Shown in pieces: positions 53,660 through 61,741 of a stretch of 64,000 nucleotides of DNA. The notes beneath the pieces were generated by a model. It worked only from the letters and a program-made list of their open reading frames with translations. It had not been told where the DNA came from and did not search any database. The translations under genes were made by a program, and so were the position numbers. The stretch is from DTYU01 sp040757355. GTDB taxonomy: Bacteria > Bacillota > Desulfotomaculia > Desulfotomaculales > Ammonificaceae. The stretch covers positions 1 through 64,000 of the forward strand of contig JBFLWY010000005.1 in assembly GCA_040757355.1 (NCBI GenBank), read 5' to 3'. The stretch's first letter is position 1. Every line of letters starts with the position of its first letter.

Positions 53660-54735
53660 ACCGTATTTTCCTTTACGCTAAAAGTGGTGGTGTACCCGCC
53701 GCTGCCGATGGTATGGGTCGCGCGTTCCACATAATACTTCCGGCTGAACTTTTTCCCTAGTCCGGTCAGTTCAATTATTGCTCCGGCCCTTATTTCCGGA
53801 ATCCCGATGCACTCCGCATCCCCCTTGATCAAGCCCTCAGAGAGCCGGTTCAGGACGGCGCGGGCGAGGTTGTCCGCCTCCTGCCGGCTGAAGACAGGCC
53901 GGTCGAGCACGCGCTCCTCTACCGTGCCGTAAATGCCTTCCACCAACTCCCCGCCGCTTTCCCGCTGCTGCTCCCGCCCCTGCTCACCGCCCCTCCGTGC
54001 CCTGCCGATGATAGCCTCTCTTGTCCGGGGGTTCCAGCCCCTTACCGTAACCTCACTGACCTGCCCGGAGATATTCAGCTCCGGTGTAAAGCTCAGCAGC
54101 GAACGGCCGTATTCGAGCGTGACGGCCTTTTCTTTCTCGTTCTGCGGCCGCTGAAAATATAGCGTGCGTTCCCGCACGACGAACTCATAAAAATTGCGTT
54201 CGGCAAGCATCGTGATGAACTCAAAATCCGTCTGCCGGCTCTGCACCACTACCGGGTTAACCGTCGCGGTCTCATCTATCTTCGTTTTCAGCTTGTGTTT
54301 GGCCTCTCCCGCGATTGCAGATACCACCTGGCTGTCCTTCATTTCGCGAAAGGTCCGTTCCCGCCGGACCCTGGTGAACTGGTGGGATAAATCGTACCCG
54401 CTCACTTCAAGTTCCGGGGTGCCGCCTGCCGGAAAACTCGGGCGCAGCGAAATTACTTCGCCGACCAGCAGGGTAGTCAACCGGTCTACGTACCCGAACC
54501 TGATTTCCACTTCCTTTCCAGGGTCAAAAAGGCCGCTGTCGAGCCATTTAGCCCCCGGGTCGCTCAAGCTAAGGGAAAATCTATCCGCACCGTCGAGCGT
54601 TTCTTCCACCGTCACGCTCGTAATCTCTATCAACTTCTCCTTAACGATATCTATACCGGCCACCAGGATTTCGAACCGCGGCGCGTAAAAGTTCTTGTAT
54701 TTCTTCGCGAGGCCGGCAAAGTCCATCCCCTTCAC
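53656..54735 (-). CDS. baseplate hub protein, phage late control gpD type
   Basis: A 359-aa hub similar to gpD/gp27. Segments include VEETLDGADRFSLSLSDPGA, EIRFGYVDRLTTLLVGEVIS, TDFEFITMLAERNFYEFVVR and the C-terminal GLGKKFSRKYYVERATHTIG. It joins tube and spike. Start and stop overlap both neighbours by four bases (LysM gene upstream, spike downstream), so the three are translationally coupled. Confidence 0.9.
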   Translation of the reverse strand: MKGMDFAGLAKKYKNFYAPRFEILVAGIDIVKEKLIEITSVTVEETLDGADRFSLSLSDPGAKWLDSGLFDPGKEVEIRFGYVDRLTTLLVGEVISLRPSFPAGGTPELEVSGYDLSHQFTRVRRERTFREMKDSQVVSAIAGEAKHKLKTKIDETATVNPVVVQSRQTDFEFITMLAERNFYEFVVRERTLYFQRPQNEKEKAVTLEYGRSLLSFTPELNISGQVSEVTVRGWNPRTREAIIGRARRGGEQGREQQRESGGELVEGIYGTVEERVLDRPVFSRQEADNLARAVLNRLSEGLIKGDAECIGIPEIRAGAIIELTGLGKKFSRKYYVERATHTIGSGGYTTTFSVKENTV

Positions 54736-55400
54736 CCCAAAGGAGGAATGACCAGTTCCCGCCCGGCTTCAACCAGGCGCGGGTTGTAAATGCCGTTGGC
54801 ATCAGCGATGTTCCGCCATAAAGCAGGGTCGCCGTAAACCTTCGCGGCGATCAGCCAGAGGCTCTCACCCTGTTTTACAACCCACCGTTTGATAATGTCC
54901 GCCGACTGCAGTGAAATCTCCTTGACCTGACTTTCGAAGTCCCGGTATTCCTTCAAGGAGACGTTCAGCGTCGCCCGCACCGGGACGCCGTCCGGCAGGA
55001 ACATCGTAAACCGCTTGCTCACCCGCTCGATGAGGCACTGGAAGACGTAGGAGCCCCAGATGAAAAGACAGACCGGCGGGGCGTGCAGGTCGGCGTCCAC
55101 GTCCATCAGTCCCTTACGCCCCGAAGTAAGCCTGCTGTACATTGCACCCGCGTCCCAGCCGGTAATCCAATCGGTGTATAGGCGCACGTCCTGGCCCGTT
55201 TCGTAGGTGTCAAAAAAGAGGTCCATAGATAGCGTGCGCGCGCCCCCCTTGACAAACTGAAAGATCGAGGAGGGGAGGCCCGGAACATTCACCTCGGTGA
55301 ACTGGTTGCTCTTTTCCACCGTAAACTCCGAAGGGTTGAACAAAAACGGCACCACCGGTGCAGGCTCGTCCTTCCGGGTGAGATATGCCTTTACCAGCAT
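54732..55400 (-). CDS. LysM tail protein (Pvc7-like)
   Basis: 222 aa. The N-terminal domain (FLFNPSEFTVEKSNQFTEVN) is the tube-interacting part, and the C-terminal LysM domain (about 172-220) reads VVKQGESLWLIAAKVYGDPA then LWRNIADANGIYNPRLVEAG. In Afp/PVC particles the equivalent protein links the baseplate hub to the first tube ring. It overlaps the preceding 587-aa gene by ten bases. Confidence 0.92.
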   Translation of the reverse strand: MLVKAYLTRKDEPAPVVPFLFNPSEFTVEKSNQFTEVNVPGLPSSIFQFVKGGARTLSMDLFFDTYETGQDVRLYTDWITGWDAGAMYSRLTSGRKGLMDVDADLHAPPVCLFIWGSYVFQCLIERVSKRFTMFLPDGVPVRATLNVSLKEYRDFESQVKEISLQSADIIKRWVVKQGESLWLIAAKVYGDPALWRNIADANGIYNPRLVEAGRELVIPPLG

Positions 55401-57154
55401 GGTTTACCCCTCCTCTCCCGTTCGATTCTGATCCTTCTTTCGATCAGGCGGTAAATTTGGTCCGCGAGGCGGTTTAAGTCTGCTCCCGCGGGCAGTTGCA
55501 CAGCAGGCTGCAGCAAACCGGGAAACGCTTCGTATCCTCCAACAGCCCCGCCTTCCACGGATTTCGGCTGCTCCCGGCGCCCGGTTACGGGTGCAACGGA
55601 GGGTGTTTGCTTTTTTGAAGATACTTCTGCCATGCGCAGTGTGTCCAGCCGCACCGGCGGGTAAGCAAGAACGCCCGGCTGCGTCGATAAATGCCGCAAA
55701 ACCTGCAGGTTCTCAGCGGCGCCTGCCGGAACCCGGAAACTCAGCCGCAACCCCCGCCGCCCCGGCGGCGCTGATCGGGTATCCTCGTCAAACCCGAATC
55801 CGCCGGTGACCAGGCAGCCGTGCGTTCGCACCAACCTGTGGTCCGCTCCCGGCAATACAACACCCGCCAAAAAACCGCGACCGAAGCGGTCTTTAAACCG
55901 CCGTGCCCCCCCTTCCGGCGACCGCCGGTCAAAGCCGTCCGTCCGCACTGCACCCGTCTCCTGCCGAACGTCCTCCCCCCACTCCTCCCGCCGCCCAAGC
56001 CGCAGCACGCCGGGCTGTAAGAGGCTCTTTCGCGAAAGTCCTTTCCCCGCCCGGCTAATTAGCGGCAAGCAGTACCCGGCGATGGCCGGCTGCCAACCGA
56101 CAACAGGCAGCCTCCTCAGCACCCCGGAACCCTCCGGAAGCGGCACCGGCGCACCGGGACGGGAATCTTTTCCTCCCGTCTGCGTCAGCGCGGCAAACCC
56201 GGTAACCTGTAACTGGTCTGTTCTATGAAGCAAAAAGCCTTTTCCGTTTTTTAAAAAACTTTCGTCCCCTTCCGGCCACTGCGGCAGAAGGCTCCGGCCC
56301 GCCGCTCCTGCACCCGATGAAGCAACAGGCACCGCCGGACCGGAGGCGCCAACCGAATGGGGGCTGTACTTCATCGGCTGCCGGGCACCAGCCTTCGAAC
56401 CGACCGGCCCCGCTAATTCCGCCGCCCTGCCCCCCCTGACCATCGTACCGGAGGTTGAAGCATAAAGCTCAAAAGCCGGAATCGTTCTCAAGGTAAAACC
56501 AGCCAGCCGCGGACCCCTCCCGGGGCCGGATCCGGCCGCAACCGGGCGCCCGTACTGCCGGTCTCCCCCGGACTGGTAAATACCTTGCCCGCAAAAGACG
56601 CTCCGCGCAGTTGCGCCTCTTTTCCCTCCCCCAAGCGCTGCGGATCTCCGGAACACATCCCGCGGCCCTGGCCGATCCGCCGCCTGTCCGGATGTAAACG
56701 CCCTGCCCGGCAGCCCCGCAGGGCAGGCTGTGCCCAGCATCTTAGAGGCCGGAAGCCGGCGGCCGGCGGTGAGGACTTTTGAAAAAGTTCGCCCGCAAAG
56801 CATGCCTGGACTAATCGCGCCCGCTTCTCTTCCCTGGATCGGAACATAGACCGCATGCCGTACAGATACCTTGCCCCCTGCCGCCCAAACTCCCGCCTTC
56901 TCATAAAACGATACCTTATCCCGCAGCAGCCAGCGCTCGTACAGAACCCTCCAGGGCGGGCCCTGCCCGCCGCTTCGGCGGTGCCGCCGCAGCAGATAAT
57001 AAAGCGCCGGAAACCCGCGCCCGCTCCTGCCGAGCCTGTACTTGCGCAGAATCCGCCGGGCAAAGGCGACCGCCTCCGGACGGCCCGCTGTCACCGCCGC
57101 CAGCCGTCTCCCGAAGACCGTCACCGTGCTCTGCCGGACCCTGCCGTCACGCAT
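55391..57154 (-). CDS. unknown basic 587-aa protein in tape-measure position
   Basis: Function not recognised. It is very rich in Arg, Gly, Pro and Ala, without long coiled coils, so it does not look like an ordinary tape measure although it sits where that gene would be, between the chaperone region and LysM. The last 30 residues form a helix ending ADQIYRLIERRIRIERERRG, a motif that recurs at the end of proteins preceding LysM genes in contractile clusters. It starts five bases past the DUF4157 stop with AGAAGG upstream and overlaps the LysM gene, so it is a real cluster member. It could be a scaffold, a cargo linker or a DNA/RNA-binding cargo. Confidence 0.7.
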   Translation of the reverse strand: MRDGRVRQSTVTVFGRRLAAVTAGRPEAVAFARRILRKYRLGRSGRGFPALYYLLRRHRRSGGQGPPWRVLYERWLLRDKVSFYEKAGVWAAGGKVSVRHAVYVPIQGREAGAISPGMLCGRTFSKVLTAGRRLPASKMLGTACPAGLPGRAFTSGQAADRPGPRDVFRRSAALGGGKRGATARSVFCGQGIYQSGGDRQYGRPVAAGSGPGRGPRLAGFTLRTIPAFELYASTSGTMVRGGRAAELAGPVGSKAGARQPMKYSPHSVGASGPAVPVASSGAGAAGRSLLPQWPEGDESFLKNGKGFLLHRTDQLQVTGFAALTQTGGKDSRPGAPVPLPEGSGVLRRLPVVGWQPAIAGYCLPLISRAGKGLSRKSLLQPGVLRLGRREEWGEDVRQETGAVRTDGFDRRSPEGGARRFKDRFGRGFLAGVVLPGADHRLVRTHGCLVTGGFGFDEDTRSAPPGRRGLRLSFRVPAGAAENLQVLRHLSTQPGVLAYPPVRLDTLRMAEVSSKKQTPSVAPVTGRREQPKSVEGGAVGGYEAFPGLLQPAVQLPAGADLNRLADQIYRLIERRIRIERERRGKPCW

Positions 57155-57159
57155 ACCCG

Positions 57160-58362
57160 CTACCTTCTCATATAGGGCGCCACGTGGTGCGGACCGAAGA
57201 GCATCCCGGGAACCGTCAAGCCCGGCGGCACCGGCACCCGCATCAAACGCGTCGCACTCCAGATGCTGTGAAACATCCGGATGTAATTCTTTGAGCCTCT
57301 TTCCATCTCGTCGTCCCGCGCCCTTTGCTCGGAGTTCACCTTGAAATCGTCGGGGTAGTAGCCGAGCAGCGCGTGCCAGATCGCCGCCCCCCGGCCGTAG
57401 CGAGTGTTTGAGAATACCCTGTGGAGCTGCAACAAAACGTCCCGCGCCAAGCCCGTTGCACCGTCGCGGGCGCGGGATAAGTCGCTCAGCGGCGCGCCGG
57501 GCGGGAAGGAGTGCGAGTAACTGTCCTGGTAACGGTGCAAGGCCCTGCCGAAAGCAGCCGGATCAGCCTCGTCGATCGCCTCCTCAACAGCCGCCTGTGC
57601 CACCGGCCGCGAAGGAAAGTGACGCAAATCGTTATCACTGACGGGGAAGATAAACGCAGCGGGTGTGGTAAGGTGCGGATGCGTCCAGCCCTCATCCACC
57701 CCTTGGTCTTCCCGGGCGATAGTTTCCGCCTCTCTGCTCCCGCGGCCGAAGACGTCCTCGGCCCACCGCTTGGTGTTTTCATAATGTACGTTCCTGCCGT
57801 ACGCCTGCAAAGCCGGCGCATTCCGCTGCTGCACCACGTGCGCCAGTTCGTGTGCTAAAAGCCGCCTGCCGCCGGGCGTTTCCGGGCGATACCTGCCTGC
57901 GCCGAAGAAGATGTTCTTCCCGGCAGTCAACGCGTCCGCACCTATGCTCCTGCACACTCGGGCCGCAAAACTACCGGTATGCACCCTCACCCGGCGGAAG
58001 TCGTATTGGAACCGCGGCTCGAGGAACCGCGTGGCAGCGCCGTCGAGCGGGTTGCCGCCGCGCCGCCCGGCAAAAACCTGCGCCAGCACCCGGCCGCGCA
58101 CCCCGGCCGCGGACCCCGTCAGCGGCGTGACCTCCACTGCCGCCGGACGCGCGGCCGCTCCCTCTTCCTGTGACAGAACCCTTTCCGCCACCCGGTCCGC
58201 TTCCCGCTCATACGTATCACCGGGATTTCCGATGTGCAGCTTACGAAGCCTGGAATTAGCGGGAAGCGCAGCAGGCATTCTCCGCGCGGCACGAGAAGCC
58301 GCATCCTCCCCCTGCCGCCGCTTCGCCGTACTCTTCCGCACTTTTAAAACCTTTTCCGGCAT
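57160..58362 (-). CDS. DUF4157 protein with possible phospholipase-C-like domain
   Basis: 400 aa. The DUF4157 part runs to about residue 185: LHIGNPGDTYEREADRVAER, then FDFRRVRVHTGSFAARVCRS-like segment and the metal-protease-type LLAHELAHVVQQR (His171, Glu172, His175). The remaining 215 residues begin NVHYENTKRWAEDVFGRGSR and contain FGRALHRYQDSYSHSFPPG (His276, Asp280, His284), resembling the histidine-rich helices of zinc phospholipase C / DUF6765-type enzymes. DUF4157 proteins are markers of eCIS cargo, so this is the best effector candidate. The C-terminal assignment is by motif only. Confidence 0.75.
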   Translation of the reverse strand: MPEKVLKVRKSTAKRRQGEDAASRAARRMPAALPANSRLRKLHIGNPGDTYEREADRVAERVLSQEEGAAARPAAVEVTPLTGSAAGVRGRVLAQVFAGRRGGNPLDGAATRFLEPRFQYDFRRVRVHTGSFAARVCRSIGADALTAGKNIFFGAGRYRPETPGGRRLLAHELAHVVQQRNAPALQAYGRNVHYENTKRWAEDVFGRGSREAETIAREDQGVDEGWTHPHLTTPAAFIFPVSDNDLRHFPSRPVAQAAVEEAIDEADPAAFGRALHRYQDSYSHSFPPGAPLSDLSRARDGATGLARDVLLQLHRVFSNTRYGRGAAIWHALLGYYPDDFKVNSEQRARDDEMERGSKNYIRMFHSIWSATRLMRVPVPPGLTVPGMLFGPHHVAPYMRR

Positions 58363-58374
58363 CCCGTTCCACCC

Positions 58375-58809
58375 CTATCCCTTACTGATACCGCGGTGTA
58401 CGAGTTCTACCGTCTCCACCGCCACCGTGCTGCTGTCTCCCCTAAACTCCGGCCCGGTCCACTTCGCGGGGTAGGCGTCCCGGAACGTCCAGCGCCACAG
58501 CTCGTTACCTGCTTCGTCGAGCATGATCACGCTGCCGCTTTTGCGGTTGATCCGCCCCGCGACCACCTCCTGGTGCCAGTTCCAGAGTGCGTCAGCGTCG
58601 GTAAGCCCGCGCTTTAACACGAGCACCGGGTACTTTGTGACCTTTGGCAGCTTATGTACGTAATCGTTTACCCCGCCTTCACGGTACTCCTCCGTCTCGG
58701 TCTCAACCTGCAGTCCCGAAACCTCGGTAAAACCGCCTACAATAAGGCCGGTTACCTCCACCTGAAACCGGAAGGCGGCGAACGGGTCCTTTCTCGCGCC
58801 GGCAGCCAT
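58375..58809 (-). CDS. inner tube protein, second copy (gp19-like)
   Basis: A 144-aa tube protein. KDPFAAFRFQVEVTGLIVGG, then FTEVSGLQVETETEEYREGG and the C-terminal AVETVELVHRGISKG match the T4 gp19 / Pvc1-Pvc5 family. It is a diverged paralogue of the tube gene at 59384-59827. In Afp/PVC systems a second tube protein forms the first ring on the baseplate; the placement here before the hub genes fits that. Confidence 0.9.
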   Translation of the reverse strand: MAAGARKDPFAAFRFQVEVTGLIVGGFTEVSGLQVETETEEYREGGVNDYVHKLPKVTKYPVLVLKRGLTDADALWNWHQEVVAGRINRKSGSVIMLDEAGNELWRWTFRDAYPAKWTGPEFRGDSSTVAVETVELVHRGISKG

Positions 58810-58820
58810 ATTCTTTACCC

Positions 58821-59009
58821 CTAATCGACCTCAAAAATGTTCCTTTTCTGGTCACCGCTGATCTTTTTGTTGATACGAGATATCTCCTCGCACCAGCGGC
58901 GCCTTTCCCGGTGCTCTAAGTTCACAATCTGTTCGTACGGCCAGTGAAAGTAATAAGCGATAAAGGCTACCTCCTCGTAAAGCCGGTCGAGGGGGTAGCC
59001 CGCTATTCC
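58821..59009 (-). CDS. DUF6760-like frame, probably made by -1 frameshift
   Basis: This frame reads GIAGYPLDRLYEEVAFIAYY, then FHWPYEQIVNLEHRERRRWC and EEISRINKKISGDQKRNIFE, a well-conserved small eCIS protein of the DUF6760 type (62 residues). It has no ATG, GTG or TTG before the conserved region: the frame is closed by a TGA 50-odd bases upstream, and the only nearby option is ATA. The frame is -1 relative to the preceding 120-aa ORF, which ends at a run of five G (59008-59012). It is most simply expressed as a C-terminal extension of that protein. A competing ORF in the third frame (58852-59061) is a shadow. Confidence 0.7.
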   Translation of the reverse strand, partial: GIAGYPLDRLYEEVAFIAYYFHWPYEQIVNLEHRERRRWCEEISRINKKISGDQKRNIFEVD

Positions 59010-59365
59010 CCCAAGGGTTCCGGCTCCACCTCGAACCGGTGCTCACATTTCGGGCAGACAACCTTAATCAGGCTGCTGCCGTTACTGTTGATGCGGTTGT
59101 AGAGTTCCTGTAAATAAGCCAGGTCCGCCGTGAAGAGGTCTTCCACCACCTTCGTGGTTACAGCAGGCAGACTCCCCAGCTTGGTAATGACCCGGGAAAA
59201 CAGGATTACCACATGGTAGGCCGGATTCTGCTGCACCCGCGGGTCCTTCAGCGGCAGAATCTCATCCGCCGCTGTCGCGAGGCGCATCACGCCGTTTTTA
59301 TGCAGGTTTCCCTCCGCATCAACGTAGCCCTTAGGCAACATAAACTCAAATTCGGTTTGCAGCAT
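59003..59365 (-). CDS. tail assembly chaperone-like protein
   Basis: 120 aa. EFEFMLPKGYVDAEGNLHKN, GVMRLATAADEILPLKDPRV and LFTADLAYLQELYNRINSNG resemble the tail assembly proteins of Mu/P2-type phages. The C-terminus has a CPKCEHRFEVEPEP knuckle. It lies between tube genes exactly where phage tail assembly chaperones lie. Its last sense codons are TTG GGG GAA before TAG, and the overlap with the DUF6760 frame makes a G/GT-like frameshift pair likely. Confidence 0.75.
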   Translation of the reverse strand: MLQTEFEFMLPKGYVDAEGNLHKNGVMRLATAADEILPLKDPRVQQNPAYHVVILFSRVITKLGSLPAVTTKVVEDLFTADLAYLQELYNRINSNGSSLIKVVCPKCEHRFEVEPEPLGE

Positions 59366-59383
59366 TGTAAAAACACCCCTATA

Positions 59384-59827
59384 TTACTTGACCCTGACAA
59401 CCCCTTCATGAACGATTTCCAGGGTTTCGACCGCTACATCGCTCCCCTTGGCGCTGAAATCGGGCGGGTCATACTTGCTCGGCCAGGCCTGGGAGACTTC
59501 CCAGCGCGCCTTGTCGTTGCCTGCTTCATCAATGCAGATGATGGCGATGTTTTTCCTGTTCCCTTCCGCTCCCTTGTCGATAACCTGTTTGCGCCAGTTG
59601 TATAAGTCCATGGAGTCGGTGATGCCCCACTTCAAGGTTATATTCCCGTACTTGGTGAGCCCCGAGAGCTTGCGCACCGTAGTCGCTTCGTTCCCCTCGC
59701 GGTACTCGATCACGTCCGTGGTGGCGTCGAACCCGCTGCAGTCGCTGAACCCCGCCTGCGTGATGCCGTCTATCTCCACCCGGAAGCGAAAATTACGGTA
59801 TGGGTCCTTCCTTCCGCCCGTAGCCAT
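59384..59827 (-). CDS. inner tube protein (gp19-like)
   Basis: A 147-aa major tube candidate. KDPYRNFRFRVEIDGITQAG, FSDCSGFDATTDVIEYREGN and the C-terminal DVAVETLEIVHEGVVRVK mark the gp19/Pvc1 family. It follows the sheath gene, the usual position for the main tube subunit that lines the cargo channel. A 195-base gap with an inverted repeat separates it from the sheath gene. Confidence 0.93.
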   Translation of the reverse strand: MATGGRKDPYRNFRFRVEIDGITQAGFSDCSGFDATTDVIEYREGNEATTVRKLSGLTKYGNITLKWGITDSMDLYNWRKQVIDKGAEGNRKNIAIICIDEAGNDKARWEVSQAWPSKYDPPDFSAKGSDVAVETLEIVHEGVVRVK

Positions 59828-59857
59828 CTGCCTTTACCCCCTGTTCATTTTTCGATG

Positions 59858-59933
59858 GGCTGCAAAACTTCGTCTGCCGTGTTTAATTCCAACTTCTCAC
59901 GTCTCACTTCTCATACACTCGTTATTTGCAGCC
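59858..59933. repeat. inverted repeat in sheath-tube gap
   Basis: Perfect 9-bp arms GGCTGCAAA (59858-59866) and TTTGCAGCC (59925-59933) enclose heptad-like strings (AACTTCTCACGTCTCACTTC). It may alter the relative yield of tube and sheath. Nothing else is seen in the 59828-60022 gap. Confidence 0.5.
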
Positions 59934-60022
59934 TACGGGTTTCTTGCCCGGGCTTAACATCCAGGCACAAGTAAACCTGCTTCTACTGAATCCGGCTTTT
60001 CCAAAGTTCTCATGGTTGACTG

Positions 60023-61495
60023 CTACTCGTTGACCTCAGAACCGCCCTGCCACTGCGCGATGCGGAAGATAACAAACTCGGCCGGTTTTACAGGGGCCAC
60101 CCCGATGATGCAAATCAGCCGGCCGTTGTCGATATCGTCCTGGGTCATAGTGGTCCGGTCGCATTTCACAAAAAAGGCCTCCTCAGGGGTCGTGCCCATC
60201 AGTGCCCCGTCCTTCCACACCCGTGTCAGGAACTCGGTGATGCTCTGCCTTACCCGTGCCCACAGCTTCTCGTCGTTGGGCTCGAAAACCACCCACTGCG
60301 TCCCCTCGTCGATCGACTCCTCGAGGAACAAAAAGAGCCGCCGCACGTTTACGTATTTCCAAAGCGGATCGCTCGACAGGGTGCGCGCGCCCCAAACCCG
60401 GATGCCCCGGCCCGGGAAAGCCCGGATGCAGTTCACGCCCCGCAGGTTGAGGATATCCTGTTCGCCCTTGGTAATGGCAAACTCGAGGTCCACCGCACCC
60501 CGCACCACCTCGTTCGCCGGCGCTTTGTGCACCCCGCGCTCGGTGTCGCTCCGGGCGTAAATCCCGGCCACATGGCCACCGGGAGGGACCAGCTTGTAGG
60601 ACTTTGACAGAGGGTCGTACACCTTCAGCCACGGATAGTAGAAAGCCGCATACTTGGTGTCGTAAGAACTGCGTGGATTCAGCGCGCTGATGTTGCTCTG
60701 TCCCTGCTCGGCGTCTATGATCGCAAAGCGGTCCTTAAGGTTTTCACAATGGGTAACCAGCGCGCTGACCAGGCCGGCTATTGTCGCCGCATTAGGTGCG
60801 TAAACTATGGAGATCTCGTCTATCTCTTTGAAAGCGGTCAGCCCCTTGCGCTGACCGGGGGTATCGATATCGGTCCGGGTAAAATCAGCTAGATCAAGCG
60901 GCGTGGTGCCGTCGTCGCCGCCGGCGAGGTTAGTGAAGTCCGCCGGCCCGTCCGGGGTCTCCCCGGAGTCACCCGCCGCTTTGGAGACGACCACAAAGTT
61001 TGAAACGCCGTTTACCCTCTTCTCGAAATAGTCGCTTGAAGTGCTGTTTACGGAAAGATTATCGAAAAGCTCCTCAGTCGCGCCGTACTTCACGGTGAGC
61101 CTAAAGCCGCTCAGCGTACCGGTTGCCACCTTAACCTGCACGTTGTTACCCCAGGCCCCTTCACCGACGGCGGTCACCGTCAGGGCGTTATCTGCTCCCC
61201 TGGTGAGTTTTTCGCCGGCTGCATTCGCTTCCTGGTCAACCACCCGGGCAATGTAGCAGCGCTGCCCGCCGTTCGCAAAAAAACCTTCCACCGCGTGGGG
61301 CAAGTACTTCCCGTTGCTGAGGTATCCCCCGTAAACCCGCTGGAACTGCAACCAACTGGTGATCAATCGCAGCGTGGTAGGTCCTCTCTCGGTCTCCCCC
61401 AAAAACCCCGCCGTGCTGGTGCTGACCCCTTCAATGGGCTTGCTCCCTATCTCGATCTCCTCAACGTAAACACCAGGTGACAAGTACTCAGGCAC
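60023..61495 (-). CDS. contractile sheath protein
   Basis: 490 aa, the only sheath gene in the cluster. It starts PEYLSPGVYVEEIEIGSKPI with GVSTSTAGFLGETERGPT, and the C-terminal domain reads DPLWKYVNVRRLFLFLEESI, GTQWVVFEPNDEKLWARVRQ and APVKPAEFVIFRIAQWQGGS, all standard for the Pvc2/gpFI-like family. The GTG at 61495 follows GGAGG; the longer frame is noncoding. A single sheath contrasts with Afp/PVC, which have several paralogues. Confidence 0.95.
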   Translation of the reverse strand: MPEYLSPGVYVEEIEIGSKPIEGVSTSTAGFLGETERGPTTLRLITSWLQFQRVYGGYLSNGKYLPHAVEGFFANGGQRCYIARVVDQEANAAGEKLTRGADNALTVTAVGEGAWGNNVQVKVATGTLSGFRLTVKYGATEELFDNLSVNSTSSDYFEKRVNGVSNFVVVSKAAGDSGETPDGPADFTNLAGGDDGTTPLDLADFTRTDIDTPGQRKGLTAFKEIDEISIVYAPNAATIAGLVSALVTHCENLKDRFAIIDAEQGQSNISALNPRSSYDTKYAAFYYPWLKVYDPLSKSYKLVPPGGHVAGIYARSDTERGVHKAPANEVVRGAVDLEFAITKGEQDILNLRGVNCIRAFPGRGIRVWGARTLSSDPLWKYVNVRRLFLFLEESIDEGTQWVVFEPNDEKLWARVRQSITEFLTRVWKDGALMGTTPEEAFFVKCDRTTMTQDDIDNGRLICIIGVAPVKPAEFVIFRIAQWQGGSEVNE

Positions 61496-61741
61496 ATTCT
61501 TTCCTCCTTCCCCGAAATACGTTCTACGTTCTGCGTTCGGCGTTCTGGGAGCAGCGCCGAAAAATCCAATCAACTCAAAGTAGCAGGTCGGGCTCGGCCT
61601 ACCATTTCCTTACCGCGGGGCGGGCTGTGCCTACCAATTCGGACGTCGGATGTCAGATGCCGGGACTGTCAGAAAATCGCTGCGGTGCTTCTCCTCCTAC
61701 GTAGAAGTAGTGGGCTGCGGCCCAACGTTTGGGTTCTCCCG

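Noticed and set aside
58852..59061. A 69-aa open frame overlapping the chaperone end
   Set aside because: Its translation is Arg/Ser-rich and matches nothing; the neighbouring frame carries the conserved LYEEVAFIAYYFHWPYEQI sequence and is the real one.
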